NCBI GenBank assembly: GCA_050303815.1
Contig: JBNLCM010000036.1
Span: 1 to 20,472 of the forward strand
DNA from: Cognatazoarcus sp050303815
Lineage (GTDB): Bacteria > Pseudomonadota > Gammaproteobacteria > Burkholderiales > Rhodocyclaceae
Length of the DNA stretch: 20,472 nucleotides
Reading direction: 5' to 3'
The translations under genes and the position numbers were made by a program. Below are positions 16,460 to 20,472 of the stretch, in pieces. Under the pieces are notes generated by a model that worked only from the letters and a program-made list of their open reading frames with translations, searched no databases and had not been told where the DNA came from. The number at the start of each line of letters is the position of its first letter. The stretch's first letter is position 1.

Positions 16460-16491
16460 CGCGGGACAGGCGCACCACCGCCTGTCCCGCG
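16460..16491 (-). other. Stem-loop between bufA and bufB
   Basis: Perfect 13-base inverted repeat CGCGGGACAGGCG / CGCCTGTCCCGCG with a 6-base loop, in the 87-base gap after the bufA stop. There is no T-run after it on the minus strand, so it is unlikely to be a full terminator. A 3' stabilising or partially attenuating hairpin would favour more precursor peptide than enzyme, as is common in peptide-modification operons. Confidence 0.6.
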
Positions 16492-16513
16492 GGGATGGTG
16501 GGTCGCCAGGCGC

Positions 16514-16783
16514 TCAGTTCTTCTCCATCATCACCGTGCCGCCAGCCGCCTCGCACGCTTCCTTCGAGGCCTTCTTCTCCCAGCCCTGTCCCTTGCAGGC
16601 ATTCTGTCCCTTGCAGCTGCTCGACGCGGTCGCACACTCGGAGTGGCCCTTGCAGCTGTTGGTGCCCGCGCACTTGACGCCCCCGTCGCCCGCATGGGCG
16701 ATCGTCGGCGCAACCATTGCGCCTCCGGCGAAAAGGGCGGCAACGGTAGCGGCAATGGCGGCGCCGGATCTGGTTTTGCTCAT
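16514..16783 (-). CDS. bufA: Bufferin-type metallophore precursor peptide (BufA2-like)
   Basis: The precursor is 89 residues from the ATG at 16783, which has GGAG 8 bases upstream. The open frame continues further upstream, but that part crosses the divergent promoter region and the EamA gene. A Sec signal peptide is clear: short basic start MSKTR, hydrophobic core (about 8-27) and an AHA cleavage site after residue 31. The mature peptide of about 58 residues has six cysteines (C38, C44, C50, C57, C63, C77), three of them in repeated CKG motifs (NSCKG, SSCKG, NACKGQGW), and ends EACEAAGGTV. This layout matches BufA2-type bufferins, periplasmic peptides whose cysteines are modified by an MNIO to bind copper. 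It heads bufA-bufB-bufC. Copper specificity here is inferred, not shown. Confidence 0.88.
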   Translation of the reverse strand: MSKTRSGAAIAATVAALFAGGAMVAPTIAHAGDGGVKCAGTNSCKGHSECATASSSCKGQNACKGQGWEKKASKEACEAAGGTVMMEKN

Positions 16784-16841
16784 GACTGTCTCTCCTGTCT
16801 CAATTGAACTATGCCGGCCCGGATGGGTTGGGCATAGGCGT

Positions 16842-16870
16842 TTGACCGACCCGGATCGGCGGGACTTACA
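16842..16870 (-). promoter_or_regulatory. Possible ECF-type promoter of the buf operon
   Basis: On the minus strand TGTAAGT (16870-16864) and CGGTCAA (16848-16842) are separated by 15 bases, resembling an extracytoplasmic-function sigma promoter layout. This would give a leader of about 50 bases. No sigma-70 promoter is evident and no sigma gene is in the window, so this is speculative. Confidence 0.2.
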
Positions 16871-16940
16871 GACACGCTGAAAAAAAATCCGCGCGCCCCG
16901 CTTGTGCTCCAATCGGTCATCCACCACTGTACCTACGCGC

Positions 16941-17801
16941 ATGTCAGCCATCTGGATGCTTGTTGCAAGCGCGCTGTTCGCCGCCATGGGCGCCTGCGTC
17001 AAGCTGGCCGCCACCGACTTCTCGGCCGGCGAGCTGGTGTTCTGGCGCGGGCTTGTCGGCGTCGTCGTCATGGCGGCCCTGGGGCGTGCCGCCCAGGTCC
17101 GAATGGCCACGCCCCGGTGGCGCCTGCACGCCTCGCGCTCGGTTGCCGGCGCCGTTGCGCTGCTCTGCTACTTCTATGCGCTCTCCCGCTTGTCGCTGGC
17201 GACGGCGGTCACGCTGAACTACACGTCCCCGCTCTTCGTGGCGGTGCTGAGCGTGCTGCTGCATGGCGAGCGGGTCGGACGGGGCGCCGCCTTCGCCGTG
17301 GCATCGGGCCTGGCCGGCGTGGCCCTGGTATTGCAGCCCAGCCTGTCGCCCGATGCGTGGGACGGCGCCTTGGCGGGTCTGGCCTGCGGTGCGATCGCCA
17401 GCTTCGCCTACCTCTCGGTGCGCGAACTCGGACGCGCTGGCGAGCCGGAAATCCGCACGGTCTTCTGGTTCTCGCTGACTACCGTGGCGCTGGGGCTGCC
17501 CTGGCTCCTGCTGGGCGAACCGCGGCAGTACGATCTGGCCGAATGGCTGGCGCTCGCCGGGGTGGGTGGCTTCGGTGCCGCCGCGCAACTCGCGATGACC
17601 CGCGCCTACGCCCGTGGCTCGACCGTGCTGACCGCGTGCCTGGCCTATTCGACGGTGATCTTCTCGGCCGGCCTCGGCATGGCGGTCTGGGATGAGCAGC
17701 CCGGCTCGACGAGTCTGTCCGGCATCGCCCTGATCGTCGCCAGCGGCTGCATCGTGGCCATCCTCTCCCGCCACCCGAAGCCCGCGCCTCGCGCGTTGTA
17801 G
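16941..17801 (+). CDS. EamA/DMT-superfamily membrane transporter
   Basis: The product is 286 residues from the ATG at 16941; an upstream TTG at 16902 would add 13 non-hydrophobic residues and is less likely. About ten hydrophobic segments can be traced, in two homologous EamA halves of five each: the first starts MSAIWMLVASALFAAMGACVKLA and contains LCYFYALSRLSLATAVTLNYTSPLFVAVLSVLLHGE, and the second covers roughly 145-280 (ALAGLACGAIASFAYLSVREL ... TRAYARGSTVLTACLAYSTVIFSAGLGMAVWDE). Family members export amino acids, nucleosides or metabolites; the cargo here cannot be told. It is divergent from the buf operon, with which it shares a 157-base intergenic region, and ends shortly before the STAS gene. 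Confidence 0.9.
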   Translation: MSAIWMLVASALFAAMGACVKLAATDFSAGELVFWRGLVGVVVMAALGRAAQVRMATPRWRLHASRSVAGAVALLCYFYALSRLSLATAVTLNYTSPLFVAVLSVLLHGERVGRGAAFAVASGLAGVALVLQPSLSPDAWDGALAGLACGAIASFAYLSVRELGRAGEPEIRTVFWFSLTTVALGLPWLLLGEPRQYDLAEWLALAGVGGFGAAAQLAMTRAYARGSTVLTACLAYSTVIFSAGLGMAVWDEQPGSTSLSGIALIVASGCIVAILSRHPKPAPRAL

Positions 17802-17825
17802 CGCCCGACCGATGCGGGCTATAGT
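17796..17825 (+). promoter_or_regulatory. Candidate promoter for the STAS-sulfurtransferase pair
   Basis: TTGTAG (17796-17801, overlapping the EamA stop), an 18-base spacer and TATAGT (17820-17825). The transcript would have a leader of about 27 bases. Matches are moderate, so the STAS gene could alternatively be read through from the EamA gene. Confidence 0.38.
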
Positions 17826-17858
17826 GGCTGCAGATCCCCTGCAGGCAAGGAGTTCGCC

Positions 17859-18224
17859 ATGATCACCACCGACCATTCACCCAATCTGGTCAACGTCGTT
17901 GTTCTCGACGAGTTCACCCTCAAGGACTATCAGGAGTTCGAGGAACTGGTGAACTTCAAGGTCAAGTTCGAAGGGCCCGTCAGCCTGTTGATGGACCTTC
18001 GTGAAATGAGTGGCTTCACCGTTGACGTGGCCTGGGAAGAGATCAAGTTCTCGCGTGCCCATGCGCACGACTTCCGCCGCATCGCCATCCTGACGGAAGA
18101 CGAATGGGTCACCTGGAGCGCCTGGGTCAGTCAGTTCTTCGTCGATGCGGACGTCCAGGTCTTTCATGACGCGGACGAGGCTCGCGCGTGGGTCGGCAGC
18201 ACCGAGAGCGAGCCCACCCCGTGA
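17859..18224 (+). CDS. SpoIIAA-like STAS/DUF3478 family protein
   Basis: The product is 121 residues. The pattern VNVVVLDEFTLKDYQEFEELVNFKVKFEGPVSLLMDLREMSGFTVDVAWEEIKFSRAHAHDFRRIAILTEDEWVTWSAWVSQFF matches the SpoIIAA-like STAS fold: alternating strands and helices, with a DLREMSGF segment in the middle and a late helix rich in aromatic residues. Family members are small cytosolic proteins, sometimes lipid- or ligand-binding; no function is established, and the phosphorylatable Ser of true anti-anti-sigma factors is not evident. AAGGAG (17847-17852) is 6 bases before the ATG. Its TGA overlaps the GTG start of the sulfurtransferase by four bases, so the two are translationally coupled. Confidence 0.85.
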   Translation: MITTDHSPNLVNVVVLDEFTLKDYQEFEELVNFKVKFEGPVSLLMDLREMSGFTVDVAWEEIKFSRAHAHDFRRIAILTEDEWVTWSAWVSQFFVDADVQVFHDADEARAWVGSTESEPTP

Positions 18225-19090
18225 CGGATGCCGTCTTCACGACGCTGATCGATGCCGACGAGCTGGCGCGCCGCCTGGATGCGCCGGATCTGGTCGTGAT
18301 CGATTGCCGGCATGATCTGGCCGATCCGGACCACGGGGTCCGCGCCTACGCCGATGGTCACGTACCCGGCGCCCATTTCCTGCACCTCGACCGAGACCTC
18401 TCCGGTCCGACGACCGGACAGAACGGCCGCCACCCGTTGCCCGAGCCGGCCGCCTTCGTCACCCGGCTGCAGGCCTGCGGGATCCACAACGGCAGTCAGG
18501 TCATCGCCTACGACGACAGCGGCGGCATGTATGCCGCGCGCCTGTGGTGGATGCTGCGCTGGCTCGGCCATACTCGCGTCGCCGTCCTCGACGGCGGCCT
18601 GAGGGCGTGGTGTGGCACGGGCGCGCTCAGCGGCGAACGCCCACCGCGCGGCGAGGCCACCTTCAACCTCTCGATCCGCCCGTCGCGGGTCGTCGTGGAC
18701 GAGGTCCACGCCAACCTGGCGTCCGACCACATGCTGTTGCTCGACGCCCGCAGCCCGGACCGCTTTCGGGGCGAGAATGAGACGCGCGACCCGGTCGGCG
18801 GGCACGTACCCGGGGCCCGCAACCGGTTCTTCCAGGACAATCTCGGCGACGACGGCCGATTCAGGCCGGCGCACGCGCTGCGAGAGGACTTCGGCAACAT
18901 CCTCGGGGACAAGGCGCCGGAGCAGGTCGTTCACATGTGTGGGTCGGGTGTCACGGCCTGCCACAATGCCCTTGCCATGGAAGTCGCCGGCTTTCCCGGC
19001 TCGCGCCTGTATGCCGGATCGTGGAGCGAGTGGTGCAGTTCACCCCAGCGCCCCGTCGCCACGGCCTCAGACCAGGACCGGCGTCCGTAG
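18221..19090 (+). CDS. sseA: 3-mercaptopyruvate/thiosulfate sulfurtransferase (tandem rhodanese)
   Basis: The product is 289 residues with two rhodanese domains (about 8-135 and 155-280). The first, inactive, half carries VVIDCRHDLADPDHGVRAYADGHVPGAHFLHLDRDLSG; the second carries LLLDARSPDRFRGENETRDPVGGHVPGARN and the active-site loop CGSGVTAC with catalytic Cys240. The CGSGVTA loop is the 3-mercaptopyruvate sulfurtransferase form (as in E. coli SseA) rather than the CRxGx[RT] form of thiosulfate rhodaneses, so 3-mercaptopyruvate is the likely sulfur donor. The start is GTG 18221, overlapping the stop of the STAS gene (GTGA); an upstream GTG at 18188 lies inside that gene. Its role may be cyanide detoxification or sulfane sulfur supply. 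Confidence 0.93.
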   Translation: MTDAVFTTLIDADELARRLDAPDLVVIDCRHDLADPDHGVRAYADGHVPGAHFLHLDRDLSGPTTGQNGRHPLPEPAAFVTRLQACGIHNGSQVIAYDDSGGMYAARLWWMLRWLGHTRVAVLDGGLRAWCGTGALSGERPPRGEATFNLSIRPSRVVVDEVHANLASDHMLLLDARSPDRFRGENETRDPVGGHVPGARNRFFQDNLGDDGRFRPAHALREDFGNILGDKAPEQVVHMCGSGVTACHNALAMEVAGFPGSRLYAGSWSEWCSSPQRPVATASDQDRRP

Positions 19091-19162
19091 GACGAGCGGC
19101 CGCGCTCGCCGGGGGAAGGGGACGGCGTGCCCGCAGGGCCCGAGCCGGGCGCCTGATCGTGA

Positions 19163-19183
19163 CCCCATGGAACATCCACGGGG
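19163..19183 (-). terminator. Possible hairpin downstream of murI
   Basis: Inverted repeat CCCCATGGA / TCCACGGGG with a 3-base loop; read on the minus strand the single mismatch becomes a G-U pair. It begins 8 bases after the murI stop on the minus strand, between convergent genes. No T-run follows, so termination is uncertain. The rest of the 101-base gap shows nothing else. Confidence 0.28.
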
Positions 19184-19191
19184 ACGCGGCC

Positions 19192-20001
19192 TCACCAGTC
19201 GATTTTTTCGATGTGGGACAGGCTGCGCCCGAGGAAGCGCTCACCGATCGTCTGGAACCGCAGCGGGATGTCCGTCACCTGAAAACGGTAGTCCGGCAGT
19301 GCACCGGCCGGCCGCGCGAGGCCATCCCGTGCCAGCCGTTCGGCGGCAGCCTGCGCTGTCGTCACGGCGGAGTCGACCAGTCGCACCTCCGGTCCGGCCA
19401 CAGACTGCAGCATGGCCTTGAGCAAGGGATAGTGGGTGCAGCCCAGCACCAGACTGTCGACACCCTCGGCCAGCACAGGCCGCAGGTATTCCTCTGCGGT
19501 CAGCCGGGTGACAGGGTGATCGAGCCAGCCCTCCTCGACCAGCGGCACGAACAGCGGGCACGCTTGCGAGAAGACACGTAGCGAGCCGTCCAGTTCGTGC
19601 ATCCGGCGCGCGTAGGCGTTCGAATTGATCGTCGTGGGCGTGCCGATCACACCAATCGCGCCGCGACGCGAGTCCGCCACTGCCGCCTGGGCCCCCGCCT
19701 CGATCACGTCGAGAACCGGCACGTCGCCTGCTCGGGCCTTGACCACCTGCGAAGCCACTGCCGCCATCGTGTTGCAGGCGATGATCAGCATCTTCACGCC
19801 CGCCCCCATCAGGTGGTCGGTGATCTGTGCCGTGAAATGCTCGATCGTCGGGACGGACTTGATGCCGTAGGGCACGCGCGCCGTGTCGCCGAAGTAGACG
19901 ATACTTTCCAGCGGCAAGCGCTCCATCAGCGCGCGGACGACCGTGAGGCCGCCGACACCGGAGTCGAAGACGCCTATTGGCGCGCTGCGGTCAATCGCCA
20001 T
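19192..20001 (-). CDS. murI: Glutamate racemase
   Basis: MurI converts L-glutamate to D-glutamate for peptidoglycan, without a cofactor, using two cysteines as acid/base. The product is 269 residues, normal for the family. It starts PIGVFDSGVGGLTVVRAL (Asp13-Ser14 of the substrate site), then YFGDTARVPYG, and carries both catalytic cysteines: C76 in ACNTMAA and C188 in GCTHYPLL, plus IGVIGTPTTINSNAY. No Shine-Dalgarno is visible before the ATG at 20001, yet the N-terminus matches family expectations, so the start is kept. It is 54 bases downstream of the N-acyl amino acid synthase-like gene on the same strand and may be co-transcribed with it. Confidence 0.97.
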   Translation of the reverse strand: MAIDRSAPIGVFDSGVGGLTVVRALMERLPLESIVYFGDTARVPYGIKSVPTIEHFTAQITDHLMGAGVKMLIIACNTMAAVASQVVKARAGDVPVLDVIEAGAQAAVADSRRGAIGVIGTPTTINSNAYARRMHELDGSLRVFSQACPLFVPLVEEGWLDHPVTRLTAEEYLRPVLAEGVDSLVLGCTHYPLLKAMLQSVAGPEVRLVDSAVTTAQAAAERLARDGLARPAGALPDYRFQVTDIPLRFQTIGERFLGRSLSHIEKIDW

Positions 20002-20055
20002 GGTGGTCGATCAGGGATGGGGTGGCGAATTCTACCCCAGCCGGGAACCCGCCCC

Positions 20056-20472
20056 TCAGGCAGTCGCGGCGAGATGCTCCTCGGACACTTCGGCCTCCTC
20101 GGGCACGGTGCCCTCGCGGATCAGGCGAAGGACGATCTCGTCCTCCTGTTCCTGAGGCAGGCAGTACTTGTAGAGCGACTTTTCTTCCGGCAACTCGCGC
20201 CAGCGCCCGGCCAGCTCCGCCAGACGCGACTTGACGTGCGCCGCGCTCAGGTGGAGCAGCAGCGCTGGCGCGCCGACACGCTCGCATTCCTTCTCGGCCG
20301 CGATCTGGCGAAACTCCAGATAGCGCTCATAGAAGAATCGGTGGCGCGGATTGATCTCGATGACGAAGTCGGTGCAGCCCTGGACCCGGTGCGCGTAGAT
20401 GTAGAGCAGGTGAAACAGCGTACCCAGCAGACGCTTCGAGCGCACGTTGGGCTCGACCGCGAACTTGCCGAA
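20056..20472 (-). CDS. FeeM-like N-acyl amino acid synthase / GNAT-fold protein, C-terminal part
   Basis: The reading frame is open to the right edge of the window, so the N-terminus is missing; 138 residues are visible. A GTG inside (base 20445) would give a short protein, but the frame continues upstream as FGKFAVEPNV, so the fragment reading is preferred. The visible part has a helix RSKRLLGTLFHLLYIYAHRVQGCTD, then the family hallmark FVIEINPRHRFFYERYLEFRQI followed by GAPALLLHLS, as in FeeM-type acyltransferases that make long-chain N-acyl amino acids from acyl-ACP. The C-terminal tail is helical and acidic. In betaproteobacteria related genes occur with exosortase/PEP-CTERM systems, but none is visible here. 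Substrate and product are inferred from the family. Confidence 0.72.
   Translation of the reverse strand, partial: FGKFAVEPNVRSKRLLGTLFHLLYIYAHRVQGCTDFVIEINPRHRFFYERYLEFRQIAAEKECERVGAPALLLHLSAAHVKSRLAELAGRWRELPEEKSLYKYCLPQEQEDEIVLRLIREGTVPEEAEVSEEHLAATA

Noticed and set aside
16784..17110. N-terminal extension of the bufA open frame.
   Set aside because: It crosses the divergent promoter region into the EamA gene; the ATG at 16783 has a good ribosome site and begins a proper signal peptide.
17827..17845. Two CTGCAG hexamers before the STAS gene.
   Set aside because: They are short self-palindromes with no wider repeat; chance in GC-rich DNA is likely.

Overview
The window is GC-rich DNA with densely packed, mostly short-spaced genes. 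The gene types (ClpS-ClpA with a divergent cold-shock gene, RraA, an E. coli-type isocitrate lyase, GcvA-like LysR regulators, a MurI gene beside an N-acyl amino acid synthase-like gene) suggest a free-living betaproteobacterium, possibly Rhodocyclales/Zoogloeaceae. That placement is inferred from gene content and protein flavour only. I saw no tRNA, rRNA, CRISPR array, insertion sequence or prophage gene.

Layout. 1-3.6 kb: the first codons of a cold-shock protein (-) diverge from clpS-clpA (+), followed by a hairpin and rraA (+). 3.6-5.3 kb: aceA (+), with a recognisable promoter and a strong intrinsic terminator. 5.3-7.1 kb: a PAS-GGDEF protein with an altered active-site motif and a glutathione S-transferase-like gene, both (-). 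7.1-10.7 kb: a regulatory patch with three GcvA-like LysR genes (+,-,+) around a DUF3291 gene. Four copies of a 15-bp dyad (GTGA-N7-TCAC type) sit at the upstream regions here. 10.6-13.65 kb: glpK-glpD (-), glycerol catabolism, with a large palindrome upstream of glpK. 13.9-14.8 kb: ilvE (+), converging on the next operon with overlapping stop codons. 14.8-16.8 kb: a bufA-bufB-bufC operon (-), encoding a secreted cysteine-rich bufferin-type peptide, its MNIO (DUF692) modifying enzyme and the DUF2063 partner. 16.9-19.1 kb: an EamA transporter, a SpoIIAA-like STAS protein and a translationally coupled 3-mercaptopyruvate-type sulfurtransferase, all (+). 19.2-20.5 kb: murI (-) and, running off the right edge, a FeeM-like N-acyl amino acid synthase (-).

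How the genes work together. ClpS delivers N-degron substrates to ClpA (with ClpP encoded elsewhere). AceA supplies the glyoxylate bypass for growth on acetate or fatty acids. GlpK and GlpD convert glycerol to dihydroxyacetone phosphate. The buf operon is the most distinctive system: a ribosomally made, post-translationally modified periplasmic metal-binding peptide, probably for copper handling. The second most interesting signal is the repeated dyad shared by the LysR cluster, which predicts a small local regulon of GST, DUF3291 and the LysR genes themselves.
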